Below the pieces are notes generated by a model. It ran no database searches. It was given only the letters and a program-made list of their open reading frames with translations, and was not told where the DNA came from. The position numbers and the translations under genes are program-made. 64,000 nt of DNA, from positions 434,001 to 498,000 of the forward strand of contig NZ_MOBK01000002.1 of assembly GCF_003732265.1 (NCBI RefSeq), in the 5' to 3' direction. Below are positions 34,692 through 44,619 of the stretch, piece after piece (position 1 is the first letter of the stretch; each line of letters opens with the position of its first letter). Source of the stretch: Pseudomonas brassicacearum. GTDB taxonomy: Bacteria > Pseudomonadota > Gammaproteobacteria > Pseudomonadales > Pseudomonadaceae.

Positions 34692-35873
34692 ATGCCTGAT
34701 AACACCCGCCGCGCCCGTGATGAATTCTTCTGGCAGACCTTTGCCGACCGCTACGCTGTCGAACCCGGCCCGATCAACCTGGAAAACGGTTACTTCGGGC
34801 GCATGTCGCGCACGGTGGTCGAGGAATACCAGCGCAACATCGAGCTCATCAATCGCAGCAACTCGGTGTATGTGCGCCAGCGCTTCGAACAGGGCGAAAT
34901 TCAGCAGGTCCGCGCGCAGTTGGCCGAACTGGTGGGCGTGCCTGCCGAAGCCGTCGCTCTGACCCGCAACGCCTCGGACGGCTTGCAATCGTTGATCCGC
35001 AACTACAACCGCCTGCAACCGGGCGATCAGGTGCTGTTCTGCGATCTGGAATACGACACCGTCAAAGGCGCGATGCGTTGGCTGGCGCGCCATCGCGGGG
35101 TCGAGGTGATCGAAATCAATCACCCCCACCCCGCCAGTTTCGACAGTTTGCTGGCCAGCTACCGCGACGCGTTTGCGCGTTATCCCAAACTCAAACTGAT
35201 GGCCCTGACGCACGTCACCCACCGCACCGGCCTGGTGATGCCGGTGCAGGCGATTGCCGCCGCCGCCAAGGAGCACGGGGTCGATGTGATCCTCGATGGC
35301 GCCCACGCACTGGGGCAGATCGACTTCAAGCTCGACGAACTCGGTGTCGCCTTCGCCGGCTTCAACCTGCACAAGTGGATCGGTGCACCGCTGACCCTGG
35401 GCTTCATCTACATCGCGCCCGAGCGTCTGGCCGATATCGACCCGGACATGGGCGAAATGCATTTCCCGATCACCGACATTCGAGCACGCACGCCCTATAG
35501 CACGCCCAATATTCCGGCGCTGCTGACCTTGCCGCTGGTGTTCGAGGAACATCAGGCCATGGGTGGGTCCGCCGCCAAGAGTGCCCGGCTCAACTACTTG
35601 CGCAATCTGTGGGTGCGCGCAGTGCGCGAGCTTCCGGGGATCGAAGTGATGACGCCGGATGATCCACGCCTGTATTGCGGCATCACGTCGATGCGCTTCA
35701 CCCGACAGGCCGATCAGCAGCCGATGGTCGAGCGGCTGCTCAACGACTACAACCTGTTTACCGTGATGCGCAGCGGTGCCGCGAGTGGTCCGTGCATTCG
35801 CATCACACCGGGCCTGACCACCACCGCCGCACATATGCAGTTGCTGGCCCGGGCGCTGACCGAGCTGCGCTGA
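34692..35873 (+). CDS. Class V aminotransferase-fold PLP enzyme (isopenicillin N epimerase-like)
   Basis: A 393-residue PLP protein related to CefD and cysteine desulfurase folds. Features: NLENGYFGRMSRTV near the start, TRNASDGLQSLI near residue 95, the aspartate in DVILDGAHALGQID and the PLP lysine in GFNLHKWIGAPL near residue 235. Length is typical. No thiolation partners are present, so the reaction (epimerisation, desulfuration or other) is not determined. Confidence 0.86.
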   Translation: MPDNTRRARDEFFWQTFADRYAVEPGPINLENGYFGRMSRTVVEEYQRNIELINRSNSVYVRQRFEQGEIQQVRAQLAELVGVPAEAVALTRNASDGLQSLIRNYNRLQPGDQVLFCDLEYDTVKGAMRWLARHRGVEVIEINHPHPASFDSLLASYRDAFARYPKLKLMALTHVTHRTGLVMPVQAIAAAAKEHGVDVILDGAHALGQIDFKLDELGVAFAGFNLHKWIGAPLTLGFIYIAPERLADIDPDMGEMHFPITDIRARTPYSTPNIPALLTLPLVFEEHQAMGGSAAKSARLNYLRNLWVRAVRELPGIEVMTPDDPRLYCGITSMRFTRQADQQPMVERLLNDYNLFTVMRSGAASGPCIRITPGLTTTAAHMQLLARALTELR

Positions 35874-35875
35874 GG

Positions 35876-36601
35876 TCACACGGTGTACTTGTCGAAGTCC
35901 TCGGGCTTGATGTGCGATGACACCGCGAAGGTGTCGATGCCAATGGTCGTGGAGCCGAAGAAGCCATCTTCATTCGACTCCCTACTGAGGGTGTGCACGT
36001 TCAAGGTCGACGCTTCGCCGCTGTGGTGTTTGTAGTAAACGTCTTCATCGTTGGTCAGCGCCAAGGCCTTGCGACCACTGTACTCACGGGAGTTGAGGAC
36101 CGAGCGCGACGCCACCTCGGGCAAGTACAACTGACCGACCCAGGCGACATGCCGTTCTTCCAGGTAATTGTTGCCGGCGGTAATGCGCACGGCGACATGA
36201 ATGTGCAGCGCACGGCCGGCGTAGAACCCCGGATAGACCGTGGTGAACCGCACGACGCCTTGCTTGTCGGTGAACTGCCCGCCTCGCAGGTAGGTGTCGT
36301 CGTCGGTGCGCGGGACTGAGCCGATGTCACCGTTGTCGACTTCCTTGTCTGGATCAATCCTGCTCCAGCCCGAATAGGACCCGCGCGCATTGCAATGCCA
36401 GATATCGACCAGCGCGCCGGTGACAGGTTGCCCGGTCATGGCATCGACGATTTGCAGGCGCAGCACCAGGGGAACGCCATCGGCGCCTTCGCTGATGTTG
36501 CGCCTGATCAGTTTCGGATTGCGGAAATACGGGCCGGGGATCTGCTCGGGAGACAGCAGGTAAACCGGTGATGTGGGTGTAACTGGGGTGTTGTCGTCCA
36601 T
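35876..36601 (-). CDS. Intradiol ring-cleavage dioxygenase-like protein
   Basis: A 241-residue protein of the protocatechuate/catechol dioxygenase fold. The iron-site segment TVYPGFYAGRALHIHVAV near residues 132-149 gives two tyrosines, the arginine and two histidines. GALVDIWHCNARGSYSGW near residue 63 is also typical. It lies alone, three bases from the end of the convergent aminotransferase gene, with no aromatic-degradation genes nearby; its substrate is therefore open. Confidence 0.88.
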   Translation of the reverse strand: MDDNTPVTPTSPVYLLSPEQIPGPYFRNPKLIRRNISEGADGVPLVLRLQIVDAMTGQPVTGALVDIWHCNARGSYSGWSRIDPDKEVDNGDIGSVPRTDDDTYLRGGQFTDKQGVVRFTTVYPGFYAGRALHIHVAVRITAGNNYLEERHVAWVGQLYLPEVASRSVLNSREYSGRKALALTNDEDVYYKHHSGEASTLNVHTLSRESNEDGFFGSTTIGIDTFAVSSHIKPEDFDKYTV

Positions 36602-36684
36602 GACGTTCTCTCTTCCATAAGATGAACGCAGGCTAGCATTGGCCGACCGTCGTTATGCGGTAACTATGTATCGCACGATGACCC

Positions 36685-36789
36685 TGTGGGAGCGGCGGTG
36701 CGACGATTCGACTTGCTCGCGAAAGCGGTCTGACAGTCAACATCTGCATTGAATGTGACGGCCCCTTCGCGAGCAAGCCCGCTCCCACA
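36685..36789. repeat. REPIN-like pair, outward type, with an expanded left arm
   Basis: The left arm (36685-36723) is the variant with GGCGGTGCGACGATTCGAC between TGTGGGAGC and TTGCTCGCGAA. The right arm is normal. It lies between eda and the dioxygenase gene. Confidence 0.88.
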
Positions 36790-36805
36790 GGTTTTTTTTG
36801 CGGGC

Positions 36806-36838
36806 AAAAAAAAACGGTGCACCGACCAAGCGCACCGT
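36806..36838 (-). terminator. Rho-independent terminator of the zwf-pgl-eda operon
   Basis: ACGGTGC (36814-36820) pairs with GCACCGT (36832-36838), followed on the minus strand by a T8 run. It lies about 40 bases past eda. Confidence 0.88.
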
Positions 36839-36878
36839 AAAGCCGTAGAACACACAACGAAGTGTCAGGTAAAGCGGA

Positions 36879-37544
36879 TCAGTCCAGCAGCGCCAGGGCC
36901 TCGGCGGTGCATTCCTGAATACGGGCCCAGTCGCCGTTCTTGATCCACTCCGGATCAAGCATCCAGCTACCGCCCACGCACATCACGTTTTTCAACGCCA
37001 TGTAGCTCTTGATGTTGGCCGGGCCGACGCCGCCAGTCGGGCAGAATTTCACTTCGCCGAACGGACCGCCGAGGGCCTTGATGGCCGCGACGCCACCGCT
37101 GACTTCCGCCGGGAACAGCTTGAAGCGGCGATAGCCCAGGCCATAGCCTTCCATGATGCCGGAGGCGTTGCTGATGCCGGGCAACAGCGGGATCGGGCTG
37201 TTGACGCTGGCTTCGAGCAAATCACGGGTGATGCCCGGCGTGACGATGAACTGCGAACCAGCCGCTTCGGCAGCGGCGAGCATGTGGCGATCGAGCACGG
37301 TGCCGGCACCGGTCATCAGTTCCGGGCGCTGTTCGCGCAGGATCTGGATGGCCTTGAGGCCGAACTGCGAACGCAAGGTCACTTCCAGGGCGGTCAGGCC
37401 TCCGGCGGCCAGGGCGTCGGCCAGTGGCAGCACGTCCTGCTCGCGAGCGATGGTGATCACCGGCAGAATCCGCGCCTTGGCGCAGAGGCTGTCGATCAGG
37501 GCAACTTTGTCCGCCATGGATACGGTCGGGGATGGGGTTGTCAT
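36879..37544 (-). CDS. eda: KDPG aldolase
   Basis: A 221-residue aldolase that splits 2-keto-3-deoxy-6-phosphogluconate into pyruvate and glyceraldehyde-3-phosphate, the last Entner-Doudoroff step. Visible are LTALEVTLRSQFGL with the catalytic glutamate, GAGTVLD, and the Schiff-base lysine in RRFKLFPAEVSGG. The ATG at 37544 follows AAGGA; the frame reaches 37571. It is the third gene of zwf-pgl-eda. Confidence 0.95.
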   Translation of the reverse strand: MTTPSPTVSMADKVALIDSLCAKARILPVITIAREQDVLPLADALAAGGLTALEVTLRSQFGLKAIQILREQRPELMTGAGTVLDRHMLAAAEAAGSQFIVTPGITRDLLEASVNSPIPLLPGISNASGIMEGYGLGYRRFKLFPAEVSGGVAAIKALGGPFGEVKFCPTGGVGPANIKSYMALKNVMCVGGSWMLDPEWIKNGDWARIQECTAEALALLD

Positions 37545-37561
37545 AGCGGCTGTTCCTTGGC

Positions 37562-38275
37562 TCATGGGCACCAGTAAATCTCTAACGTAGGTTGCAAAAA
37601 CGCGCGAATCGGCATGGCGGCGACATCGTCGACGGCCAATGCGGCACTCAGGGTGGTCAGCTTGGACTGACCGGAAATCGATAGAACTTTATGCTTGGCC
37701 GACGCCAGCAGCGCACGGCTCATGGTCAGGCGCTGATGCGGCACGGTCGGTGCCAGCATCGGGTAGCAACGGCGTGTGCCGTCGACCTTCAAGGCGTCGG
37801 CGAGGTTCGGGCTGTTCGGGAACAACGAGGCAGTGTGGCCGTCGTCGCCCATGCCCAGCACCAGCACGTCGATCCCCGGCAGCTCGGACAACAAACGGTC
37901 GGCCTGCTCGGCTGCCTGTTCAAGGTTGGCGCTGGCGCTGTACAGACTCAGGAACTGAGCCTTGGCTGCCGGGCCTTGCAACAGATAACGCTTGAGCAGA
38001 CCGGCATTGCTGTCGGCATGTTCTACCGGCACCCAACGCTCGTCGGCCAGGCTGACTACCACGTTCGACCAGTCCAGCGTCTGCTTGGCCAGGTGCTGGA
38101 AAAACGCCACCGGACTGCGACCGCCAGACACCACCAGCGTGGCGGTGCCCTGGGCCTCGATCGAGTCGCTCAGTTGCTTGGCCACCGACAGTGCCAACGC
38201 TTGCGCCAACAGCACCGGGCTCTTGAACTCATGAGCGCTGACGCCCTGAGGCAGTTTCAATTCAGATATCGCCAT
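37562..38275 (-). CDS. pgl: 6-phosphogluconolactonase
   Basis: A 237-residue lactonase of the NagB/SOL family that hydrolyses 6-phosphogluconolactone. Family features are [36 protein letters not shown], and [15 protein letters not shown], with the catalytic histidine in the last. Its start lies inside the 3' end of zwf (14-base overlap), so it is coupled to it. Confidence 0.95.
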   Translation of the reverse strand: MAISELKLPQGVSAHEFKSPVLLAQALALSVAKQLSDSIEAQGTATLVVSGGRSPVAFFQHLAKQTLDWSNVVVSLADERWVPVEHADSNAGLLKRYLLQGPAAKAQFLSLYSASANLEQAAEQADRLLSELPGIDVLVLGMGDDGHTASLFPNSPNLADALKVDGTRRCYPMLAPTVPHQRLTMSRALLASAKHKVLSISGQSKLTTLSAALAVDDVAAMPIRAFLQPTLEIYWCP

Positions 38276-39731
38276 ACCACGACCTCCCGTCCCGCGTGAT
38301 CAGAGCAATGGAGCTCATCGGTCCCCATGACCCGGCCGCGTACGGCTTGGGCGCATCACCGGATTTTTTCCACCCGGCGATCAACTGGTCACACCACTTC
38401 CACGCGGCTTCGATTTCATCTTTACGGACAAACAGGTTCTGATTGCCGCGCATCACTTCCAGCAACAACCGCTCGTAGGCATCGGGAATCCGCGCGCTGC
38501 GATAGGTGTCGGAAAAATTCAGCTGCAATGGACCGCTGCGCAGCTGCATGCCCTTATCCAGGCCTTGTTCTTTGGTCATCACGCGCAAGGAAATGCCTTC
38601 GTCCGGTTGCAGGCGGATAATCAGCTTGTTGCTGATTTGCAGGCGCTGCTCAGGGGCGAAGATGTAGTGCGACGGTTCCTTGAAGTGGATGACGATCTGC
38701 GACAGTTTCTGCGGCATGCGTTTGCCGGTGCGCAGGTAAAAGGGTACGCCGGCCCAACGCCAGTTGCGGATATCGGCACGCAAGGCGACGAAAGTTTCGG
38801 TGTCGCTCTGGGTGTTCGAATTCGGCTCTTCCAGGTAACCCGGCACCGGCTTGCCTTCGCTGTAGCCGGCGATGTACTGACCGCGCACCACCTGAGTGGT
38901 CAGGCCTTCCGGGCTGATCGGCGCGAGTGCCTTGAGGACTTTGACTTTCTCGTCGCGGATGCTGTCGGCGGACAGGTCGGCCGGCGGGTCCATGGCGATC
39001 AGGCAGAGCAGTTGCAGCAGGTGATTCTGGATCATGTCCCGCAGCTGGCCGGCCTTGTCGAAGTAACCCCAGCGGCCTTCGATCCCGACCTTCTCGGCCA
39101 CGGTTATTTCCACGTGGGAGATGTAGTTCTGGTTCCACTGGGTTTCGAACAGGCTGTTGGCAAAACGCAGGGCGATGAGGTTTTGAACCGTCTCTTTGCC
39201 CAGGTAATGGTCGATGCGGTAGGTGCGGTTTTCCGGGAAGAACTGCGCCACCGCGTCGTTGACCTTGCGCGAGGATTCCAGGTCCGAGCCAATGGGTTTT
39301 TCCAGCACCACGCGGGTGTTTTCCGCGAGACCGACCTTGGCCAGGTTCTCGCAAATCGCGCCGTACACCGCGGCCGGCGTGGCGAAGTAGGCAATCACGC
39401 GCTGGGCGCTGCCGGCCATTTCGGCCAGGGCGATGTAATCGTCAGCGTTGAGGAAGTCGACGTGCAGGTAGGTCAACCGCGCCAGAAAGCGCTCGACCAC
39501 CACTTCGTCCAGCTCTTTGGCGCCCACATAACGACGCAGTTCGGCGCCGATGAATGCCAGGTGCTGCTGCTCGGTGCCGGGCTCGCGGGCCAGCGCGATA
39601 ATGCGCGTATCCTCGTGCAGAAGGCCTGCGCCATCGAGTTGATAGAGGGCAGGAAACAGCTTGCGCAAGGCCAGATCGCCGAGGGCGCCGAACAAGGCAA
39701 AGGTGCACGGTTCAACCGTAATCGAAGGCAT
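38262..39731 (-). CDS. zwf: Glucose-6-phosphate 1-dehydrogenase
   Basis: A 489-residue enzyme oxidising glucose-6-phosphate with NADP+ or NAD+, the entry to the Entner-Doudoroff and pentose-phosphate routes. The N-terminal nucleotide loop is [16 protein letters not shown]; the active-site signature RIDHYLGKE lies near residue 173. Length is normal. It diverges from hexR, with a HexR-like site between; it heads zwf-pgl-eda. Confidence 0.96.
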   Translation of the reverse strand: MPSITVEPCTFALFGALGDLALRKLFPALYQLDGAGLLHEDTRIIALAREPGTEQQHLAFIGAELRRYVGAKELDEVVVERFLARLTYLHVDFLNADDYIALAEMAGSAQRVIAYFATPAAVYGAICENLAKVGLAENTRVVLEKPIGSDLESSRKVNDAVAQFFPENRTYRIDHYLGKETVQNLIALRFANSLFETQWNQNYISHVEITVAEKVGIEGRWGYFDKAGQLRDMIQNHLLQLLCLIAMDPPADLSADSIRDEKVKVLKALAPISPEGLTTQVVRGQYIAGYSEGKPVPGYLEEPNSNTQSDTETFVALRADIRNWRWAGVPFYLRTGKRMPQKLSQIVIHFKEPSHYIFAPEQRLQISNKLIIRLQPDEGISLRVMTKEQGLDKGMQLRSGPLQLNFSDTYRSARIPDAYERLLLEVMRGNQNLFVRKDEIEAAWKWCDQLIAGWKKSGDAPKPYAAGSWGPMSSIALITRDGRSWYGDI

Positions 39732-39796
39732 GATGTTTGTTCTTTTATCAAGTTAAGCTACAAATACCTTTTTTCAAGGCATCGCTCAAGAGAAAA

Positions 39797-39813
39797 TGTA
39801 GTAATAACCACAA
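39797..39813 (-). promoter_or_regulatory. Candidate HexR operator, zwf promoter
   Basis: Minus strand TTGTGGTTATTACTACA is close to the HexR pattern TTGT-N7/8-ACAA (one mismatch, CTACA at the right half). It lies 66 bases before the zwf start, in the zwf/hexR gap. Confidence 0.6.
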
Positions 39814-39948
39814 CATTTTCGCAAAATACAGATTCCGAGTGGTAGCCGGTCGGAGCCATCAGTAGGATAGGCCACCGTTTGGGGCCGCATCAAAGGCCCT
39901 TTTGGCATAGCCGAACTCTAATTTGCGCAGCTGACCCAAGGAACATAT

Positions 39949-40818
39949 ATGGACCGCGTGCGAAATTTACTGGAACAGATCCAGAATCGCCTTGAAGACC
40001 TGAACAAGGCTGAACGTAAAGTCGCCGAGGTGATCCTGCTCAACCCACAGCAGGCCACCCGGTTCAGCATCGCCGCGCTCGCCCAGGCCTCCAAGGTCAG
40101 CGAGCCGACCGTCAATCGCTTCTGCCGCTCGTTCGGCGTCAGCGGTTACCCGGAACTCAAACTCCAGTTGGCCCAGAGCCTGGCCAGTGGCGCGGCGTAT
40201 GTCAGCCGCGCGGTCGAGGCCGATGACAACCCTGAAGCCTATACCAAGAAGATTTTCGGCAGCGCTATCGCCTCGCTGGACAGTGCCTTGCAGGCGTTGG
40301 ACCCGAACCTGATTAGCCGCGCCGTCGACCTGTTGATCCAGGCCCGGCAGATCCACTTCTTCGGCCTCGGCGCCTCGGCCCCGGTGGCGCTGGATGCGCA
40401 GCACAAATTTTTCCGCTTCAACCTGGCCGTCACCGCCCACGCTGACGTGCTGATGCAACGCATGATTGCGTCGGTCGCGCACACCGGCGAGTTGTTCGTG
40501 ATCATTTCCTACACCGGCCGCACCCGCGAACTGGTGGAAGTGGCGCGCATCGCCCGTGAAAACGGTGCTTCGGTGCTGGGCCTGACCGCCGAGGGTTCGC
40601 CGTTGGCCAAGGCCAGTACGCTGAGCCTGAATATTCCGCTGCCGGAAGACACCGACATCTACATGCCGATGACTTCGCGCATCATCCAGCTGACCGTGCT
40701 GGACGTGCTGGCGACCGGCATGACGCTGCGCCGCGGGGTGGATTTCCAGCCGCATTTGCGCAAGATCAAAGAGAGCCTGAATGCGAGCCGGTATCCGGTT
40801 GGGGATGAGTTCAACTAA
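39949..40818 (+). CDS. hexR: HexR, RpiR-family repressor of glucose metabolism
   Basis: A 289-residue regulator: an N-terminal RpiR-type helix-turn-helix ([20 protein letters not shown], about residues 42-61) and a C-terminal SIS sugar-phosphate-binding domain ([20 protein letters not shown] and [19 protein letters not shown]). In Pseudomonas, HexR releases DNA on binding KDPG and controls zwf, edd and gap. All three target genes lie in this window, with matching operator-like sites. Confidence 0.95.
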   Translation: MDRVRNLLEQIQNRLEDLNKAERKVAEVILLNPQQATRFSIAALAQASKVSEPTVNRFCRSFGVSGYPELKLQLAQSLASGAAYVSRAVEADDNPEAYTKKIFGSAIASLDSALQALDPNLISRAVDLLIQARQIHFFGLGASAPVALDAQHKFFRFNLAVTAHADVLMQRMIASVAHTGELFVIISYTGRTRELVEVARIARENGASVLGLTAEGSPLAKASTLSLNIPLPEDTDIYMPMTSRIIQLTVLDVLATGMTLRRGVDFQPHLRKIKESLNASRYPVGDEFN

Positions 40819-40848
40819 CCCGACATCTCGGCTGACTGACCCGGCCTC

Positions 40849-40925
40849 TTCGCGAGCAAGCCCGCTCCCACATTGGATCTGCGGTGTACACAAATCCCCT
40901 GTGGGAGCGGGCTTGCTCGCGAAGG
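40849..40925. repeat. REP-like repeat pair, inward type
   Basis: TTCGCGAGCAAGCCCGCTCC then TGTGGGAGCGGGCTTGCTCG, between convergent hexR and the mutarotase gene. Confidence 0.9.
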
Positions 40926-40953
40926 GGCCGGCCGCAACACCGCAAATCTTGAG

Positions 40954-41808
40954 CTAAACCCCCACCCGCGCCTGCAAACTCAAATGCGCCCTCTCCCCCG
41001 GCGCCAGGCTCAGGCTGTGCGCACCGCCGCTCGCCGCTTCCACACACACGAACTCTGAAATCTCATTCCAGCTCACCCCCAGCAACGGCCGCGACCCCGG
41101 ATGCCAGACCACCGTGTCCGAATGATCGCCGGTGTCGATGCACAATTCACGTTGCCAGGCGTGGTCCTTGAGCTGTAATTCGCCGTCATGCTGGAACACA
41201 CGCTGGCACCCGCCATCGACCCGCAACTCCCCTTCCTGCTGGCAAACCTGGCGGTTCAACTGGTCATAACCCTGCGCGCCCTCTAGCCCAGACAGCGCTA
41301 TCTCACCCACGTCACCAATACGCCAGTAAGCGTGCAACGCCTGGCTCAATTGGCAGGGCAAGGTGTCTTGATGCTCGGTGCTCAGGCGCAAATCCATGCG
41401 CTCACCCAGGTGGGCATGCAGGTCCACTTGCCAGTCGCACAGCTGAAGTTGCCAGTGCAATCGCACGCCATCGTCATCGTGACGACTGTCGAGCAGCTTC
41501 CAGTCGATCAGTCGTGCCCAACCATGGGAAGGCCAGGCGTTTTCGCTCGGATGACGGCCGTACCACGGCCAGCACACGGGCACACCACCACGAATCGCCC
41601 CCACCTGCGGCCACTTCGCCGCGCACCACAGCCATGGCTTCTGACCCGTGGGCTGGAAATGCAGCAACTGCGCGCCCTGGCGACTGAACACCGCCTGACA
41701 CAGCGGATGGTCGATCACCAACACGTCGCGCTTCTGATAGCGCTCCCACGCAAACACCGGACGTTCGCGCAAGGATTTGAAGAAGCGTTGTAGCGGATGC
41801 TCATGCAT
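40954..41808 (-). CDS. D-hexose-6-phosphate mutarotase
   Basis: A 284-residue aldose-1-epimerase-fold protein (YeaD type). GGVPVCWPWYGRHP near residue 75 and the late PLLGVSWNEISEFVCVEAAS are typical, with histidine and glutamate catalysts. It interconverts anomers of glucose-6-phosphate, supplying Zwf with the beta form. It lies 113 bases downstream of the oprB stop on the same strand, after that gene's terminator. Confidence 0.9.
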   Translation of the reverse strand: MHEHPLQRFFKSLRERPVFAWERYQKRDVLVIDHPLCQAVFSRQGAQLLHFQPTGQKPWLWCAAKWPQVGAIRGGVPVCWPWYGRHPSENAWPSHGWARLIDWKLLDSRHDDDGVRLHWQLQLCDWQVDLHAHLGERMDLRLSTEHQDTLPCQLSQALHAYWRIGDVGEIALSGLEGAQGYDQLNRQVCQQEGELRVDGGCQRVFQHDGELQLKDHAWQRELCIDTGDHSDTVVWHPGSRPLLGVSWNEISEFVCVEAASGGAHSLSLAPGERAHLSLQARVGV

Positions 41809-41851
41809 GTGCCACGGTCCTGAAAATCATCTGTTGCCGGGGTGCGCCACC

Positions 41852-41883
41852 CCAAAAAAAAGCGGACAGCCTGGGCTGTCCGC
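41852..41883 (-). terminator. Rho-independent terminator of oprB
   Basis: GCGGACAGCC (41862-41871) pairs with GGCTGTCCGC (41874-41883), followed on the minus strand by an eight-T run. Located 38 bases past the oprB stop. Confidence 0.92.
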
Positions 41884-41921
41884 AAATATGCGCACATAGA
41901 GAGGAGCTTATCGCAACAGCG

Positions 41922-43268
41922 TTAGAACACCGACTGAATTTTCAGGCCGGCCACCAGCGCGTTATCGACTTCATCCACACCGCCTGGGTGAGTGATGTAT
42001 TGCAGGTTAGGACGCACGGTCAGCCAGTTGGTAACGTGGAAGCCGTAGTTGAGTTCGTAGTTGTATTCAGTGGTCCGCAGTGGCGAGAACAGTGGATCTT
42101 CGTACTCGGTCACATTGTTGGCAGCGTTGGTGGCCTCGGCGTTTTTCTTCACGTCATCGTTGACATGGATACGGGCGAAACCGATGCCCATGTCATCTTT
42201 AGGACGCGCATCGAACGGGCCCTTGTACACAAACATCAGCGACTGGTAGTTGTCGACGACGTTGGTGTCCTTGTCGTGGAACGTGGCGTTGGCCGCGATG
42301 TTCAGACCGCGAGTCTTGTCACCGTTGTGGCTGGTGAGTTGCTGCTGTGCAACGAACCAGTAACCGTGTTTGCTGCTGTGGCTGCGGTAGGCGTTGCCGC
42401 TGGTGGCCGCATCATTGCCGTTGTCGTCCTTGAGAACGTCATTGGCTTCGGCGGTGCTTTTGTAGTAACCGACACGGTATTCGCCCGGCAGGCTGTTAGG
42501 GTTTGGCAGCCAGACCAGTTCGACCGGCAACACGGTACCGGCGGTGCCGCTGCCGCTGAGTTTGAAGCCGTTACCGTGCTCCAGTTGCGACGGGTTCTGA
42601 TTGTACGCGCCGATCTGCGCATAGAACTCAGGCGAGATGTTGTACTTCACGCGGACCGCTGCCTGCATGACCGGCCAGTTGTACCAGATGTTGGTCGCCC
42701 AGTTACCCACCTGGGAACCGCAGAACGCCAGGTTCTGGAATTCGCACGGGAAGGTGTTGAAGTCTTCGCCTTCACCGAAGTAACCGGCCTTGACGTCCAG
42801 TTTGCCGTCGAGGAACTGGTGCTTGATCCACAACTGGGTCAGACGGACCATGTGGCCACGGCCGTAGACTTCCTGCGAGGAACTCAAGGTGCCGGCACGC
42901 GGATCGCCGACGCGGTCATTGGAGATGTTTTCGCCATTACGGTTGGTGAGCTGGATCTTGGCCTGGGTGTTATCCCAACCAAACAGCTTTTCCAGGTCCA
43001 GCGCCGCCCCCAGGCCGAACTGGTCCGCGTAACGCGCGGTTTTGTCGTTGTTGTAGCCACCGTGGAGATTGCCACCGACTTCACCGACGTAATCCATCTT
43101 GATGTCGATGCCTTGCTCGATCAGCTTGGTCCGCTCGCCACCCCAATCACCGGTCATCCATTCGGAGTCAGCGCTGAACGCGTCAGCCGCGTGCACACTA
43201 CCGGCCAGCATCATGGCTGCAACTGCTGACAACTGGCAGATAAGCTGAGCGTTGTTGTTCTTCTTCAT
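41922..43268 (-). CDS. oprB: Carbohydrate-selective porin
   Basis: A 448-residue outer-membrane porin. Signal peptide residues 1-27 end GSVHAADAF; the mature chain starts with EWMTGDWGGERTKLIEQGID, then alternating strands of a 16-strand barrel and a final aromatic residue (KIQSVF) typical of outer-membrane targeting. It lets glucose and other sugars into the periplasm to GtsA. Its place after gtsD is the conserved Pseudomonas arrangement. Confidence 0.95.
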   Translation of the reverse strand: MKKNNNAQLICQLSAVAAMMLAGSVHAADAFSADSEWMTGDWGGERTKLIEQGIDIKMDYVGEVGGNLHGGYNNDKTARYADQFGLGAALDLEKLFGWDNTQAKIQLTNRNGENISNDRVGDPRAGTLSSSQEVYGRGHMVRLTQLWIKHQFLDGKLDVKAGYFGEGEDFNTFPCEFQNLAFCGSQVGNWATNIWYNWPVMQAAVRVKYNISPEFYAQIGAYNQNPSQLEHGNGFKLSGSGTAGTVLPVELVWLPNPNSLPGEYRVGYYKSTAEANDVLKDDNGNDAATSGNAYRSHSSKHGYWFVAQQQLTSHNGDKTRGLNIAANATFHDKDTNVVDNYQSLMFVYKGPFDARPKDDMGIGFARIHVNDDVKKNAEATNAANNVTEYEDPLFSPLRTTEYNYELNYGFHVTNWLTVRPNLQYITHPGGVDEVDNALVAGLKIQSVF

Positions 43269-43359
43269 CCCTACATCCTCGTTTTATTGTTATTAACTGT
43301 GTTCTAACGCGGTTACATCAGGCGCGGAGAGCGACAGGCCGCTCACCGCATATCCCCCG

Positions 43360-43447
43360 GTGGGAGCGGGCTTGCTCGCGAAGAGGCCGGCACATTCAGC
43401 ATCCACGCTGACTGACACACCGCTTTCGCGAGCAAGCCCGCTCCCAC
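43360..43447. repeat. REPIN-like repeat pair, outward type
   Basis: GGTGGGAGCGGGCTTGCTCG and its reverse complement, between gtsD and oprB on the minus strand; the left edge has G in place of T. Confidence 0.88.
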
Positions 43448-43456
43448 ATTTGATCT

Positions 43457-44617
43457 TTACCGGCCTTTGAATTGTGCGATGTTGCCTACCGATGCTTCGG
43501 TCTTGGGCGCGCCGGCCACACCCAAGCGCTCCCCGGTCTTGGCATCGAACAACAACACTTTCGACGGATCGAATTGCAGGGTCAGGGTTTCGCCCGGAGC
43601 CGGTGCAACGTCCGGTGCCAGACGGCAGCAGACTTTGGTTTCATTCAGGTTGACGAACACCAGGGTGTCGGGACCGGTCGGCTCGGTAACCTGGACTTCC
43701 GCGCGGATCGTCGGCAAACCGTTCGGCTCGCCGTTCGCCAGCACGATCTGTTCAGGGCGCATGCCAAGGATCACTTCGCGGTCTTCGAGACCGGCGTCCT
43801 GCATGCCCAGCGGCAACTCGCAACGGGCCTGGCCGCTGTCGAGCAGCGCGTAGAGACGACCGTCCTTGCGTTGCAAACGCAGGGGGATGAAGTTCATCGG
43901 CGGTGAACCGATGAAGCTCGCCACGAACAGATTGGCCGGGTTGTTGTAGATGTCTTTCGGCGTGCCGAACTGCTGGATGATCCCGTCCTTCATCACCGCC
44001 ACTTTGTCGCCCAGGGTCATCGCTTCGATCTGGTCGTGGGTCACGTAGACCGTGGTGGTTTTCAGGCGCTGGTGCATCAGTTTCATTTCGGTGCGCATCT
44101 CGACCCGCAGCTTGGCGTCGAGGTTGGACAGCGGTTCGTCGAACAGGTAGATCTTCGGTCGACGCGCCAGGGCACGGCCCATGGCCACGCGCTGTTGCTG
44201 GCCACCGGAGAGCTGGCCGGGCTTGCGGTTAAGCAGGTGTTCGATCTGCAACAGCTTGGACACGCGCGCCACTTCCGTTTCGATGTCGGCGGCGGGCATT
44301 TTGCGAATCTTCAAGCCGAAGGCGATGTTCTCGCGCACGCTCATGGTCGGGTACAGCGCGTAGGACTGGAACACCATGGCGATGTCGCGGTCTTTGGGGC
44401 TCATGCCGCTGACGTCCTGGTCATCGATCATGATCGCGCCGCCGGTGATGGTTTCCAGGCCGGCGATGCAATTCATCAGGGTCGATTTGCCGCAACCCGA
44501 AGGTCCGACCAGGATCAGGAACTCACCGTCCTTGATCGACAGATGGATGTCCTTGAGGGTGTCCGGCAGGCCGGGGCCATAAGTCTTGTTTACATTGCGA
44601 AGTTCGAGCGTAGCCAT
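43457..44617 (-). CDS. gtsD: Sugar ABC transporter ATPase (MalK/UgpC type)
   Basis: A 386-residue ATP-binding subunit: Walker [10 protein letters not shown] near residue 38, signature [18 protein letters not shown] near 135, Walker [15 protein letters not shown], then the C-terminal TOBE/regulatory region. It powers glucose uptake with GtsA, B and C. It starts two bases after gtsC stops. Confidence 0.95.
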   Translation of the reverse strand: MATLELRNVNKTYGPGLPDTLKDIHLSIKDGEFLILVGPSGCGKSTLMNCIAGLETITGGAIMIDDQDVSGMSPKDRDIAMVFQSYALYPTMSVRENIAFGLKIRKMPAADIETEVARVSKLLQIEHLLNRKPGQLSGGQQQRVAMGRALARRPKIYLFDEPLSNLDAKLRVEMRTEMKLMHQRLKTTTVYVTHDQIEAMTLGDKVAVMKDGIIQQFGTPKDIYNNPANLFVASFIGSPPMNFIPLRLQRKDGRLYALLDSGQARCELPLGMQDAGLEDREVILGMRPEQIVLANGEPNGLPTIRAEVQVTEPTGPDTLVFVNLNETKVCCRLAPDVAPAPGETLTLQFDPSKVLLFDAKTGERLGVAGAPKTEASVGNIAQFKGR

Positions 44618-44619
44618 GA

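Noticed and set aside
41988..43229. 413-codon plus-strand frame over oprB
   Set aside because: It is antisense to a porin gene with a clear signal peptide and C-terminal aromatic residue.
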